Below, one piece after another: positions 8,506 through 18,184 of a stretch of DNA of 38,408 nt (positions are counted from its first letter, which is position 1; the number at the start of each line of letters is the position of its first letter). The stretch covers positions 1 through 38,408 of the forward strand of contig NZ_CANQTS010000024.1 of assembly GCF_947626835.1 (NCBI RefSeq), written 5' to 3'. The notes below the pieces were generated by a model. The model searched no databases. It was not told where the DNA came from and saw nothing but the letters and a program-made list of their open reading frames with translations. Both the position numbers and the translations under genes were made by a program. Origin of the DNA: an uncultured Acinetobacter sp. GTDB lineage: Bacteria; Pseudomonadota; Gammaproteobacteria; Pseudomonadales; Moraxellaceae.

Positions 8506-8982
8506 ATGCAGTATTCCTTCCAAGTTCAATTGAAGAATGAAAATGATACCCAAGCCTTAGCCCAAGTGTTGGCGGCAAATTTCAAGCAGGGTATTGTATA
8601 TTTAATTGGCGATTTAGGTGCGGGTAAAACCACATTAAGTCGCTATTTTTTACAAAGCTTAGGGCATCAAGGTGCAGTCAAAAGCCCCACTTATACTCTG
8701 GTTGAACCGTATCAGATTCAAGGGCAAGATATTTTTCATTTTGACTTGTATCGTTTAAATGATCCTTATGAGCTTGAATTGATGGGAATTCGTGACTATT
8801 TAGATACACCCAATGCCTTATGCTTATTTGAATGGCCCTCTAAAGGTGGCGATGAAATTCCTGCACCTGAATTAATCATCAATATTGAAAAATCTGAAGA
8901 TGAGTTAAGCCGTATTGCCACCTTAAGCAGTAACAATGCTCAGTTAGATGATGCGTTAAAGAGCCATTTTAGTCATGAATAA
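8506..8982 (+). CDS. tsaE: tRNA t6A37 biosynthesis ATPase TsaE
   Basis: ATPase subunit of the bacterial TsaBDE complex, which makes N6-threonylcarbamoyladenosine at tRNA position 37. The chosen product has 158 residues. Walker A is GDLGAGKTT, followed by the diagnostic SPTYTLVEPY and FHFDLYRL motifs and the FEWPSKG stretch. The frame stays open upstream to 8452. I chose the ATG at 8506 because TsaE proteins place Walker A about 30-40 residues from the N terminus, which this start reproduces. The gene overlaps mutL by 8 nt, the usual tsaE-mutL-miaA-hfq arrangement. Confidence 0.9.
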   Translation: MQYSFQVQLKNENDTQALAQVLAANFKQGIVYLIGDLGAGKTTLSRYFLQSLGHQGAVKSPTYTLVEPYQIQGQDIFHFDLYRLNDPYELELMGIRDYLDTPNALCLFEWPSKGGDEIPAPELIINIEKSEDELSRIATLSSNNAQLDDALKSHFSHE

Positions 8983-10888
8983 TGCAGTCAGTGTGCGCCG
9001 TATTCAAACTCTAGATGCAGCACTTGCCAACCAAATTGCGGCAGGTGAAGTCATTGAACGTCCGGCTTCGGTGGTCAAAGAGTTGCTCGAAAATGCCATA
9101 GATGCAGGCGCGACCGAGATCACTATTCGGGTGGCGCAAGGCGGCACAACACTGATTGAAATCATAGACAATGGACGTGGTATTCATCGTGATGATTTAA
9201 GTTTAGCGGTGATGCGCCACGCCACCAGTAAAATTTATCATGCCGATGAATTACATGCGATTGCCAGTTTAGGTTTTCGTGGTGAAGCTTTAGCCTCTAT
9301 TGCGGCCATCTCGCGTTTAAGCCTCACCAGTAGCCAAGATGATGACGGCATTGGCTATCGGGTAGAGGTCAATGGGACTGCTTTTGATGTACAGCAGGTA
9401 CAAGCGGTGGCTGCACAAAAAGGCACGCATATTCGGGTACAAGATTTATTTTTTAATGTACCGGCACGACGTAAATTTTTAAAAAAGCCCGGCACCGAAT
9501 TTTCCCATATTGAAGAGGTGGTGCGTCGCCTTGCTTTAATTCATTTTGATATCCGTTTTGTGCTAGAACACAACGATCAAATTCGTTTAAATCTTGCCAT
9601 TGCCGACAGTGGAGAGTTACGTACTCAACGTGTACAGCAATTATTAGGTAAACAATTTAGTCAAAATGCCTATTGGATAGATGCCCAAGGGCAGCATTTA
9701 CGTTTATCGGGGTGGTTGGGTCATCCCTCCGATGCTCGTGCCCAAGCCGATTTACAATATGTGTATGTCAATGGGCGCATTGTTAAAGATAAAACCATGG
9801 CGCATGCCTTAAAAATGGCCTATGAAGGCATTTTACATGGTCATCAGTATGCGGGTTACTTGTTATTTTTAGAGATTGATCCACAAGAGGTGGATGTCAA
9901 TGTGCATCCAACCAAAAATGAAATTCGTTTTTTAAATCAACGTGAAGTGCATGAATTTGTACGTCATCATGCCAAATCGACTTTAGCGCAATTTCAGACC
10001 GCAAGTGCTGATTTAGCCCAAGCCATGAAAGCACCAACTGTTGTTACAGCCCCCATGCCCACCCAACAAGAACAATTGCCACTGCATAGGGCAACAGCTG
10101 AACCTGTGATACCTAACAGCGCTGATGTGGGGCGCACTGTGAGCTATTCTACTCGTAGTCAGTATCAGCCCTCAGCCCAAGTTAATAATGCCATACAGAG
10201 CTATTTAGCACCCTTACGTGATACAGCCGAGCAGATGTCTGGGCAAGAGCTTACATCTTCAAGCGTAGATACAGGCTTTGAGTCTACTGATGCAGTAGAT
10301 GAGTATCCATTGGGTACGGCAATTGCGCAATTGCATGGCATTTATATTTTGGCGCAAAACCATGAAGGCTTAATTATTGTCGATATGCATGCCGCACATG
10401 AACGTATTGTCTTGCAACAGATGAAAACTGCATGGGATCAACCTGAATTTTGGATGTCACAACAATTACTGATTCCTAAAGTGGTTAGTATTAGTCGCAT
10501 GCAAGCGCTACGTGTCAATGAACTCAAAACTCAGTTGTCACGTTTAGGTTTAGATATTGACCAATATGGTGAAGATCAAGTGATTGTGCGTGGGGTGCCG
10601 GCTATTTTACAAAAAGCTGATTTTACAGCCTTAGTGCCACAATTGCTCAATGACTTAGATCCAAACGATGAAGCCGCAGGCTTATTACAAAAGCGTGATC
10701 AAATTTTAGCAGGCATGGCCTGTCATGGTGCGGTACGGGCGCACCGTATGCTGAGTCTATCTGAAATGAACGCATTGTTGCGTCAGATGGAACGCACCGA
10801 ATTTGCCAGTCAATGTAACCATGGTCGTCCTACATGGCGCGCCTTTCCATTGGCTCAGCTCGATAAACTTTTTGCTCGAGGAGAGTAG
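8975..10888 (+). CDS. mutL: DNA mismatch repair protein MutL
   Basis: Mismatch repair matchmaker, 637 residues. The N-terminal GHKL ATPase spans about residues 1-335, with [26 protein letters not shown] (ATP and Mg2+ binding), DNGRGI and [15 protein letters not shown] low-complexity linker (about 335-440) precedes the dimerisation domain. That domain carries DMHAAHERI beginning at D470, plus ACHGAVRA and QCNHGRPTW. These resemble the metal-binding motifs of nicking MutL proteins, as in Pseudomonas, and differ from the enterobacterial type that relies on MutH. The ATG lies inside the end of tsaE, suggesting translational coupling. miaA starts 5 nt after the stop. Confidence 0.95.
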   Translation: MNNAVSVRRIQTLDAALANQIAAGEVIERPASVVKELLENAIDAGATEITIRVAQGGTTLIEIIDNGRGIHRDDLSLAVMRHATSKIYHADELHAIASLGFRGEALASIAAISRLSLTSSQDDDGIGYRVEVNGTAFDVQQVQAVAAQKGTHIRVQDLFFNVPARRKFLKKPGTEFSHIEEVVRRLALIHFDIRFVLEHNDQIRLNLAIADSGELRTQRVQQLLGKQFSQNAYWIDAQGQHLRLSGWLGHPSDARAQADLQYVYVNGRIVKDKTMAHALKMAYEGILHGHQYAGYLLFLEIDPQEVDVNVHPTKNEIRFLNQREVHEFVRHHAKSTLAQFQTASADLAQAMKAPTVVTAPMPTQQEQLPLHRATAEPVIPNSADVGRTVSYSTRSQYQPSAQVNNAIQSYLAPLRDTAEQMSGQELTSSSVDTGFESTDAVDEYPLGTAIAQLHGIYILAQNHEGLIIVDMHAAHERIVLQQMKTAWDQPEFWMSQQLLIPKVVSISRMQALRVNELKTQLSRLGLDIDQYGEDQVIVRGVPAILQKADFTALVPQLLNDLDPNDEAAGLLQKRDQILAGMACHGAVRAHRMLSLSEMNALLRQMERTEFASQCNHGRPTWRAFPLAQLDKLFARGE

Positions 10889-10893
10889 TTTTC

Positions 10894-11838
10894 ATGTCAA
10901 CACAATTGCCGGTCATCAATTTAATGGGACCTACTGCAAGCGGCAAAACCGCTTTGGCATGTCAACTGTATGAACAAGGTGGTTTTGAGTTGATTTCAGT
11001 CGATTCAGCTTTGGTTTATCAAGATATGGACATTGGTACAGCCAAGCCCACTAAAGCCGAGCAGGCGCAATATCCGCATCATTTAATTGATATTATTAGT
11101 CCACTTGAAGTGTATTCAGCGGCTGAATTTGTTAGTGATGCGACGCGTTTAATTGATGATATTCATGCCCGTGGTAAAACCCCGATTTTAGTCGGTGGCA
11201 CCATGCTGTATTTTAAGGCATTGTTAGAAGGTCTAGCCGATAATTTGCCCAATGCGGACTATGATGTGCGCCGTGAAATTGAACGACAAGCCCAAACACA
11301 AGGTTGGGATGAAGTTTATGCACAGTTGTGTGCGGTTGACCCCAAAGCTGCTGAAAAATTTAAACCCAGTGATAAACAACGCATCATTCGTGCGCTCGAA
11401 GTTTATCAATTAACTGGCAAGCCGATTAGCCAATTACAAGCAGAACAGCCTAAAAATCAGCCTTATCGTTACAACTTTCACAACTTTGCCTTAATGCCAG
11501 AGCGTGCTGAATTACATCAAAGAATCGAAAAGCGTTTAGAGATCATGTGGGATATCGGATTTTTAAATGAGGTAGTTTCACTTATGGAAAAATACGATTT
11601 AAGCCCGGAAATTCCATCTATGCGCTGTGTAGGCTACCGTCAAGTGTTAGATTTTCTACAAAAAGGTGAGCAAACAGCACAAAGTATTCAAGAAATGCAA
11701 GATAAAGCTTTATTTGCAACACGACAACTGGCCAAACGTCAATATACATGGTTACGTTCTTTGCAAGAAGCGCATCAATTTCAAACATATTTAACTATAA
11801 AGCAGGCGCAAGAAGACTTGCGAAACCGTTACAGATAA
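10894..11838 (+). CDS. miaA: tRNA dimethylallyltransferase MiaA
   Basis: Transfers the dimethylallyl group to A37 of tRNAs reading UNN codons, the first step of ms2i6A. The protein has 314 residues, normal for the family. Motifs are the P-loop [12 protein letters not shown] at the N terminus, [18 protein letters not shown] (tRNA/DMAPP site), [20 protein letters not shown], and the C-terminal [13 protein letters not shown] and [14 protein letters not shown]. It follows mutL by 5 nt. A GGAG ribosome binding site sits near the end of mutL. Downstream, a hairpin plus T-run lies between miaA and hfq. Confidence 0.95.
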   Translation: MSTQLPVINLMGPTASGKTALACQLYEQGGFELISVDSALVYQDMDIGTAKPTKAEQAQYPHHLIDIISPLEVYSAAEFVSDATRLIDDIHARGKTPILVGGTMLYFKALLEGLADNLPNADYDVRREIERQAQTQGWDEVYAQLCAVDPKAAEKFKPSDKQRIIRALEVYQLTGKPISQLQAEQPKNQPYRYNFHNFALMPERAELHQRIEKRLEIMWDIGFLNEVVSLMEKYDLSPEIPSMRCVGYRQVLDFLQKGEQTAQSIQEMQDKALFATRQLAKRQYTWLRSLQEAHQFQTYLTIKQAQEDLRNRYR

Positions 11839-11851
11839 AGCAAAATTTAAC

Positions 11852-11899
11852 AGCTATCTTTTTTATAATTTTTAATTGAAAAATGAAGATAGCTTTTTT
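11852..11899 (+). terminator. Hairpin plus T-run between miaA and hfq
   Basis: The arms AGCTATCTT (11852-11860) and AAGATAGCT (11886-11894) are perfectly complementary, with A/T-rich internal sequence that can extend the pairing, and are followed by a run of T. This looks like a Rho-independent terminator or attenuator ending miaA transcription 35 bp before hfq. Confidence 0.6.
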
Positions 11900-11934
11900 G
11901 CGCTGATTTTTAATTTATTTTTTGGAGTTATAAC

Positions 11935-12426
11935 ATGTCTAAAGGTCAAACTTTACAAGATCCGTTCTTGAATTCTCTCCGTAAAGAACGTATTCCTGTG
12001 TCTATCTTCCTGGTAAACGGCATTAAATTACAAGGTCACATCGAATCTTTTGACCAATACGTTGTTTTATTAAAAAATACAGTGAGCCAAATGGTTTACA
12101 AACATGCGATTTCTACAGTAGTTCCTGCACGTAATCCACGTCCTGCTGGCGCGCCTGCTGGTGGTCAAACAGCGGGTGGCTTCGGTGGTCAAGCAGCGGG
12201 TGGCTTCGGTGGTCAAGGCGGCTTCGGTGGTCAAGGTGGCTTCGGTGGTCAAGGTGGCTTCGGTGGTCAAGGCGGCTTCGGTGGTCAAAGCGGCTTTGGC
12301 GGTCAACCTGCAGGTGGCTTTGGTGGTCAAGGTGGTTTTGGCGGTCAACCTGCGGGTGGCTTTGGTCAAGGTTTTGACAACGATGCAAAATTTGATGATG
12401 TACAAGAAGACGACAACAATCGTTAA
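11935..12426 (+). CDS. hfq: RNA chaperone Hfq with long Gly/Gln-rich tail
   Basis: Post-transcriptional regulator that pairs small RNAs with mRNAs. Residues 1 to about 66 are the Sm core: [31 protein letters not shown], with Q8, Y42 and the Y55-K56-H57 RNA-binding motif. The tail (about residues 67-163) is very long compared with the E. coli protein of 102 residues. It is built of GFGGQ units and ends in an acidic stretch [15 protein letters not shown]. Long glycine-rich tails are known for Acinetobacter and Moraxella Hfq. A GGAG ribosome binding site lies 7 nt before the ATG. A strong terminator follows immediately. Confidence 0.96.
   Translation: MSKGQTLQDPFLNSLRKERIPVSIFLVNGIKLQGHIESFDQYVVLLKNTVSQMVYKHAISTVVPARNPRPAGAPAGGQTAGGFGGQAAGGFGGQGGFGGQGGFGGQGGFGGQGGFGGQSGFGGQPAGGFGGQGGFGGQPAGGFGQGFDNDAKFDDVQEDDNNR
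12178..12369 (+). repeat. Tandem GFGGQ-coding repeats in hfq
   Basis: Imperfect 18-bp units coding GGFGGQ. There are nine GFGGQ copies in all, some separated by AA or PA insertions, with a final incomplete GFGQ. Within the central run of units the DNA is almost identical, differing mainly in a third-position C/T. This makes in-frame copy-number change by slippage plausible. Confidence 0.9.
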
Positions 12427-12437
12427 TTGATACATTT

Positions 12438-12466
12438 AAAAGCCTCGCGATCGCGAGGCTTTTTTT
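12438..12466 (+). terminator. hfq terminator
   Basis: A perfect 20-nt palindrome (AGCCTCGC/GCGAGGCT arms around ATCG-type centre, 12441-12460) is flanked by AAA and followed by six T residues, 11 bp after the hfq stop codon. It is a strong intrinsic terminator on the plus strand. Confidence 0.9.
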
Positions 12467-12485
12467 ATGCTTTATATTTAAGTAT

Positions 12486-12512
12486 AAAAAAGCCAGTGCA
12501 TGCACTGGCTTT
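12486..12512 (-). terminator. surA terminator
   Basis: A perfect palindrome AGCCAGTGCA/TGCACTGGCT (12491-12510) is followed by five T residues when read on the minus strand, just after the surA stop. It lies back to back with the hfq terminator and separates the convergent genes. Confidence 0.88.
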
Positions 12513-12515
12513 GGT

Positions 12516-13820
12516 TTATAACGAAGCGTTATTTTTACTGTCTAAGCGTGGGTCTTTAATTTCCACATAGGCATTGTTACGTACTTCACGTAACCAATTG
12601 TCAAGCTCTGCATCAAATTGACGCTCTGCTAACATTTGACGTGCAATACGCTGTTGATATTCTTGTGTCATATCGTGCTGACGGGTATCGGTCACTTGTA
12701 AAATGTGCCAACCAAATTGACTTTCAAAGGGTTGAGTAAATTGACCTACAGCTGTGCTTTTCATTTGCGCTTCAAATTCAGGCACCATCATGCCAAGATT
12801 CACCCAACCTAAGCTGCCACCATCACGTGCAGAACCGGGGTCGTTAGAAAAGGTAGCTGCCAATGTGGCAAAGTCTTCACCTTGTTGTAAACGCTGGTAC
12901 AGATTGTCGATGATTTGTTTCGCTGCATCAGCATTCACGACTTCTGAGGTTTTAATTAAAATATGGCGGGTTTGGTATTGGGGTACGACAACTTTTTGTT
13001 CAGTCGATTTACGCTCAAGCAATTTCATAACATGAATACCATCACTTGATGGAATCAGCTCAGAGCTTTGACCATTGGCAAGTGGGGTAATACGTGCCGC
13101 AAGTTCAGCAGGAATATCCGCTAAGGCACGCATGCCCATATCTGCGCCTTGAACAGTTACACCATTTTGACTAAAACGCTTGGCAATCGCATTCACGTCA
13201 TTTGAGTCATTTAAGGCCAGTTTGACTTGCTCAGCGACGCTTTGTGCATTTGCACCACTAACACGAAGATGCAGTACGTGTGCTTGTGTACCAAGTGCAG
13301 CTTGACCTTGCGGGGTTTTTAAAAAGTTAGCGATGTCTTGATCGCTAATTTTAATACGTGAGCTCACTTGTTGCTGGCGTACACGTTCTAAACTTAAATC
13401 AGCGGCAATGCTGCTACGTAATTTGGCGTAACTACCGGCTTGTTTGCTGTCTAAGCTTCTTTGAAAACTATTTAAATCTTTAAAGCCACTCTTTTGCGCC
13501 ACACTTAAAGTGGCTTGATTTAGAGCATTTTCGTCTAAAGGTACATTATAGCGTTTAACTTGTTCAAGTTGTGCTTGGCGGTTAATCAGTTGTTCAAGTG
13601 CCATTTGCGCAAAGTAAGGCTGCGGGGGAACTTCACGTTTTTGAGCCGCGTATTGTTGTTGTATTTGTGTCATGGCTTGCATGACATCACTGGCTAAAAT
13701 AACACTATTGTCAACCACAGCCACAATTTGGTTACTTTGAGCAAATGTTGGAATGCTGGTTGACATCAGCACAGCCAATGCACTTGCTTTGATGAAATTT
13801 TTTAACTGTTTGGTCTTCAT
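12516..13820 (-). CDS. surA: Periplasmic chaperone/peptidyl-prolyl isomerase SurA
   Basis: Periplasmic chaperone for outer-membrane proteins, including LptD, with about 434 residues from the chosen start. It has a signal peptide (MKTKQLKNFIKASALAVLMS..FA) and the N-terminal chaperone domain from NQIVAVVDNSVIL onward. Two parvulin-type domains follow: the first is degenerate (HVLHLRVSG..), the second is classical (QTRHILIKTS..FATLAATFSNDPGSARDGGSLGWV..PFESQFGWHILQV). The frame opens at 13835, but the ATG at 13820 shares a base with the lptD stop (TAATG) and begins a proper signal peptide. The lptD-surA pairing is conserved in gammaproteobacteria. Confidence 0.93.
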   Translation of the reverse strand: MKTKQLKNFIKASALAVLMSTSIPTFAQSNQIVAVVDNSVILASDVMQAMTQIQQQYAAQKREVPPQPYFAQMALEQLINRQAQLEQVKRYNVPLDENALNQATLSVAQKSGFKDLNSFQRSLDSKQAGSYAKLRSSIAADLSLERVRQQQVSSRIKISDQDIANFLKTPQGQAALGTQAHVLHLRVSGANAQSVAEQVKLALNDSNDVNAIAKRFSQNGVTVQGADMGMRALADIPAELAARITPLANGQSSELIPSSDGIHVMKLLERKSTEQKVVVPQYQTRHILIKTSEVVNADAAKQIIDNLYQRLQQGEDFATLAATFSNDPGSARDGGSLGWVNLGMMVPEFEAQMKSTAVGQFTQPFESQFGWHILQVTDTRQHDMTQEYQQRIARQMLAERQFDAELDNWLREVRNNAYVEIKDPRLDSKNNASL

Positions 13821-16279
13821 TAACGCTGTGTCCAAGATTGCTGAGTTTGATCAAAACCTAAAATACGGTTTTGCATTAAAGATACAAGTTTGTTATTAAA
13901 ACCACCTAAGCCTTTTAAGCTAAATTCTGCCATCACGGCACGTTTAGGTTTAGTCTCTGCTGCATTAACATCGTCAAGATCGTTATAGTACGAACGGCCA
14001 TAAACCGATACGCCCCAACAGCATGATTCGTAATTGATCCCAAGTAAGTACTCACGTCCTACATTGTTATCAATATCATATTGTGCATGACCTAAAATAC
14101 GCCACTGCTCAGAGATAGGTTGAATAAATGATGCAACGACTTGATCATAATCGTCTTGACGGTTTTGTAAGCCTTGGCGATGGAAGTAACCGACGTTATA
14201 CAGTTGACCAGCATCATTGGTATAGAACATCTGTAGATCGCGTTGTGCATTGTCACCGTTAGACATCCAAGCACTATTGGCACTGACCAATACATGTTCA
14301 GACAGTTGACTGGCGATACTGATCACAGGACCTGTACGGTCCTCACGGTCAAATTCATCACTTTGGTTATTTAAACTCACGCGGCGATCTTCAAAGAAGA
14401 AGCTTTGACCAACGCTGGCTTTTAAGCGCTCTAAACCCACATCATCAAACAAGCTATAGCTTAAACCTAAGGATGCAAAATTATTGTCCTCTAAACGGTC
14501 ATTGCCATAAAAACGACGTGCGCTAAATAATTGGTCATAGCTAATGGAGGCATTTACAGAGTCAAAGTTCGGATAGCCGTTTTGATCTTCATAAGGTGCA
14601 TAGGCATAAAATAAGCGTGGCGTAAGGGTTTGCAAGAAATCACCTTGCTTTTCAAAGGTTAAGCCCGTATCTAAAGTAAATTGTGGCACCGTCACGGATT
14701 TATTTTTGCTTGACGATTGGGTTTGGCTTTGTGCGTCACGTGTATCTTGGTCAAAGTAGGTATTCACGTTACGTAACGAGACTTCAGGTAACACAAATGA
14801 CCAAGGTGTACGGTAGTTATAACGTACTGCAAAATTGTTATACAAACGTGTGCCACTTGGCTGAAGAGCATTTGGGTTATTGGTGTTACGTAAATCTACG
14901 TCTTTTTTAAAATACGCCGTATCATTGTTATATTCGTATTGCAAACCTTGTGGATTGCCGCCGGTATAATTGAGTAAAAATTGCGGCAAACGTGCATAAG
15001 GACGATCAAGATCAGAAATGGTTTTATCTAAGGTTTGGAAATCTTCGACTTTAAGCTGCGCTTTTAAGCCCGGAATACCATTACGATAATTGAGCTCCCA
15101 CACACGGCGTAAGTTTAAATCTGTTTTAGAGTTGGGGCTGGTGTCTAGATCGGTAAATACATCTTTATCCGATGCATAGTTGTAATCTAAACGGGTATTG
15201 AATTGATCATTGATTTGCCAATCATGATCAAAACTTAGATGCTTACGATCTTCGCCATTGTAATCATCATCTGAGGGTAAATAGCCACCAAACAGCTGAC
15301 CTTGACCAAAGTTTTCAGTTAAATAACGAAATTCACCCTCGAGCATAAGACCACGACTACCCAAATAACGGGGTGTCACGGTTGCATCAAAGTTAGCCGC
15401 TAAATTTAGATAAATCGGCAAGGCAATTTCCGCACCACCGTCACTGGTATAGCCAAAACTTGGGGTCAATAAACCCGTAGTGCGACGATCATCAATCGGG
15501 AAATTAAAATAAGGTACGGCTAAAACCGGCGTGTCTTTAATATACAGCTTGGTGCCACGTGTTTCACCGCGACCGGTGGCTTGATTGAGCTCAATCTCGT
15601 CGGCTTGAATTTTCCAAGTTGGTTTTTGTTGTGGTGGACAGGTGCTATAAGTGGCGTTATTTAATACCACCACATCATTAGAAGTCTTGGCAATTTTTTC
15701 AGCATAGCCGTAAGCATGTTGTTGCTCAGCAATATAATAGCTGTTATTTAAATCGCCTTGCTGGGTTTTTAAGTTGTAATTAATTTGATCACTTTGTGAT
15801 AACAGACCGCCTTGCGCCAATTGCACTCGACCTTCGGCATTGGCAAAGGTCTGGGTTTGATCAAGAGTGACTTTGTCGGCACGGATTTCACGCCCCGGTT
15901 GGCTAATCACCACATTGCCTTCAAGCACTGAATCGCCATTGGGATTATAGTGCCCATAGTCTGCGGTTAAGGTTGAGGTGGCATTGGCGGCATCAGAGAC
16001 ATTTGTATCAGGTGCAATCGGGGTAACCCATGCACCTTGACAGTAAGCAGCAGTTAAGGCTTGACCATGACGTTGCTGGGCTTCAGGGGTTGATTTATCA
16101 ACATAATACTGTTCAAAAAAAGCCTGACCCGGATAGGTGTCATTCAAACTTTGTTTTAGTTGTTGATTATCAAGCGCTGATGGCTCATCCAGAGAATCAG
16201 CATAACTGGAAATTGAGCTACCACATAAAAGGGTAAAAATCGCAGTCGCTAATGGATTAAATTTAAACTGATGCTTCAT
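13820..16279 (-). CDS. lptD: LPS assembly outer-membrane protein LptD
   Basis: Outer-membrane beta-barrel that inserts lipopolysaccharide (or lipooligosaccharide) into the outer leaflet together with LptE. The product has about 819 residues. It has a signal peptide ending near SSYA and an N-terminal OstA/LptA-like jellyroll (ADYGHYNPNGDSVLEGNVVISQPGREIRADK..). The barrel shows repeated aromatic-rich strands. Cysteines that make the known inter-domain disulphides are visible: one near the mature N terminus (AYCQGAW), one in YSTCPPQ, and the adjacent pair in SCCWG near the C terminus. An alternative ATG exists at 16288. Translationally coupled to surA by a TAATG overlap. Confidence 0.94.
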   Translation of the reverse strand: MKHQFKFNPLATAIFTLLCGSSISSYADSLDEPSALDNQQLKQSLNDTYPGQAFFEQYYVDKSTPEAQQRHGQALTAAYCQGAWVTPIAPDTNVSDAANATSTLTADYGHYNPNGDSVLEGNVVISQPGREIRADKVTLDQTQTFANAEGRVQLAQGGLLSQSDQINYNLKTQQGDLNNSYYIAEQQHAYGYAEKIAKTSNDVVVLNNATYSTCPPQQKPTWKIQADEIELNQATGRGETRGTKLYIKDTPVLAVPYFNFPIDDRRTTGLLTPSFGYTSDGGAEIALPIYLNLAANFDATVTPRYLGSRGLMLEGEFRYLTENFGQGQLFGGYLPSDDDYNGEDRKHLSFDHDWQINDQFNTRLDYNYASDKDVFTDLDTSPNSKTDLNLRRVWELNYRNGIPGLKAQLKVEDFQTLDKTISDLDRPYARLPQFLLNYTGGNPQGLQYEYNNDTAYFKKDVDLRNTNNPNALQPSGTRLYNNFAVRYNYRTPWSFVLPEVSLRNVNTYFDQDTRDAQSQTQSSSKNKSVTVPQFTLDTGLTFEKQGDFLQTLTPRLFYAYAPYEDQNGYPNFDSVNASISYDQLFSARRFYGNDRLEDNNFASLGLSYSLFDDVGLERLKASVGQSFFFEDRRVSLNNQSDEFDREDRTGPVISIASQLSEHVLVSANSAWMSNGDNAQRDLQMFYTNDAGQLYNVGYFHRQGLQNRQDDYDQVVASFIQPISEQWRILGHAQYDIDNNVGREYLLGINYESCCWGVSVYGRSYYNDLDDVNAAETKPKRAVMAEFSLKGLGGFNNKLVSLMQNRILGFDQTQQSWTQR

Positions 16280-16399
16280 TTGTCTCATTAACCAAGAGTG
16301 CTTAATCGCAATTAATTATGGTTGCATCATAGAGAAAAACTTGATAAGTAGCTACACTTAGCACTTTAAAAACTCAGCCTGTCTTAGAATTTATCGCAA
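16280..16399. promoter_or_regulatory. Divergent intergenic region lptD / amgK
   Basis: About 120 bp separating the lptD-surA and amgK-murU transcription units, so it must hold promoters for both directions. On the minus strand a TATGAT -10-like hexamer is visible (around 16325-16331). On the plus strand a TTGATA -35-like hexamer is visible at 16341-16346. Neither has a convincing partner, so exact promoters are not assigned. Confidence 0.35.
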
Positions 16400-17413
16400 A
16401 TGAATACACAACGTGAACAATTGATACAAACATGGATTCAATCTGTACTAGGTTCGGATCAATTTGAAATTAATTTTTTGGCAGGTGATGCAAGCTTTCG
16501 CCGTTATGCACGAATTGTCTTTGATCATAAAACATTGATGCTCATGGATGCACCACCTGAGAAGGAAGATTGTGCGCCATTTGTAAAAATTGATGAGTTT
16601 TTTGCCGAAAATGGCGTGCGCGTGCCACAGATTTTGGCCAAAGATTTACAACACGGCTTTTTATTATTAGAAGATTTTGGTGATGTTTTACTCTCAACCT
16701 TGCTCAATGACGACACGGTAGATACTTATTACGCACAAAGCTTTAAGCAGTTGGTCCAGCTACAAAGCATTGATGGCAAAGACCAATTTCCTGAATATAG
16801 CTATGAAAAGCTCATCAGCGAGATGGAATTGTTTACAGATTGGATGTTGCCGTCTTTAAATATTCAGCCCACTGTTGCACAAAGTGCGTTAATTAAGCGT
16901 ACTTTTGCCATTTTAGCCAATGCTGCTTTGGCACAACCACAAGTGATTGTGCATCGTGATTTTCATAGCCGTAACCTGATGCATATTGCAGGTGAAAGCG
17001 ATTTAGGCGTGATTGATTTTCAAGATGCCGTGATTGGTGCAGACACCTATGATTTAATTTCCATTGCCCGCGATGCCTATGTGCAGTGGAACCCTGAGCG
17101 TGTATATACGTGGTTTAAGCTGTTTTATGATGGATTGCCTGAAACACAAAAACAAGATCGTGATTTTCAACAATTTAAAAAAGATGCCGATTTGATGGCG
17201 ATTCAACGTCACCTGAAAATTTTAGGCATTTTTGTACGTTTATTTGAACGTGATGGCAAAGCAGGTTACTTAAAAGATTTACCGCGTGTGATGTGGTATT
17301 TACGTCAAGAAAGCAAGTCTTATCCTGAACTTGCCGCGTTTATGCAATTTATTGAAGATGTGGTCATGCCAAAATTTACCCTAAAATACGGTGTGTATGA
17401 GGTGGTGGCTTAA
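16400..17413 (+). CDS. amgK: N-acetylmuramate/N-acetylglucosamine anomeric kinase AmgK
   Basis: Aminoglycoside-phosphotransferase-fold kinase, 337 residues, that phosphorylates MurNAc/GlcNAc at C1 in the peptidoglycan recycling route that bypasses de novo UDP-MurNAc synthesis. The catalytic loop HRDFHSRNLM runs from residue 185, with D187 the expected base, followed by GVIDFQDAVIGADTYDL (metal-binding Asp). The N-terminal lobe contains GDASFRRYAR. The specific assignment rests on the adjacent murU gene, whose ATG follows directly after this stop codon, and on the divergent lptD-surA neighbours, the arrangement known from Pseudomonas. It is soluble, with no signal peptide. Confidence 0.87.
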   Translation: MNTQREQLIQTWIQSVLGSDQFEINFLAGDASFRRYARIVFDHKTLMLMDAPPEKEDCAPFVKIDEFFAENGVRVPQILAKDLQHGFLLLEDFGDVLLSTLLNDDTVDTYYAQSFKQLVQLQSIDGKDQFPEYSYEKLISEMELFTDWMLPSLNIQPTVAQSALIKRTFAILANAALAQPQVIVHRDFHSRNLMHIAGESDLGVIDFQDAVIGADTYDLISIARDAYVQWNPERVYTWFKLFYDGLPETQKQDRDFQQFKKDADLMAIQRHLKILGIFVRLFERDGKAGYLKDLPRVMWYLRQESKSYPELAAFMQFIEDVVMPKFTLKYGVYEVVA

Positions 17414-18103
<690 letters not shown>

Positions 18104-18129
18104 TTGCATATTCGCTAAGCAGTATTTGG

Positions 18130-18158
18130 CTGTGACTTCATGGATAAATCGGTATACT
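18130..18158 (+). promoter_or_regulatory. Candidate promoter of rsmG-parA-parB
   Basis: A TATACT -10-like box (18153-18158, 5 of 6 to consensus) lies 26 bp before the rsmG ATG. The best -35 at 17 bp spacing is CTGTGA (18130-18135), which is weak. By eye only. Confidence 0.35.
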
Positions 18159-18184
18159 GCCATTAATTTTTTTGGGATAACGTT

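Noticed and set aside
12070..12505. Open frames antisense to and in the other forward frame of the hfq tail
   Set aside because: They are artefacts of the 18-bp GFGGQ repeat, which keeps all frames free of stops and yields repetitive nonsense such as TTEA or LDHRS repeats.
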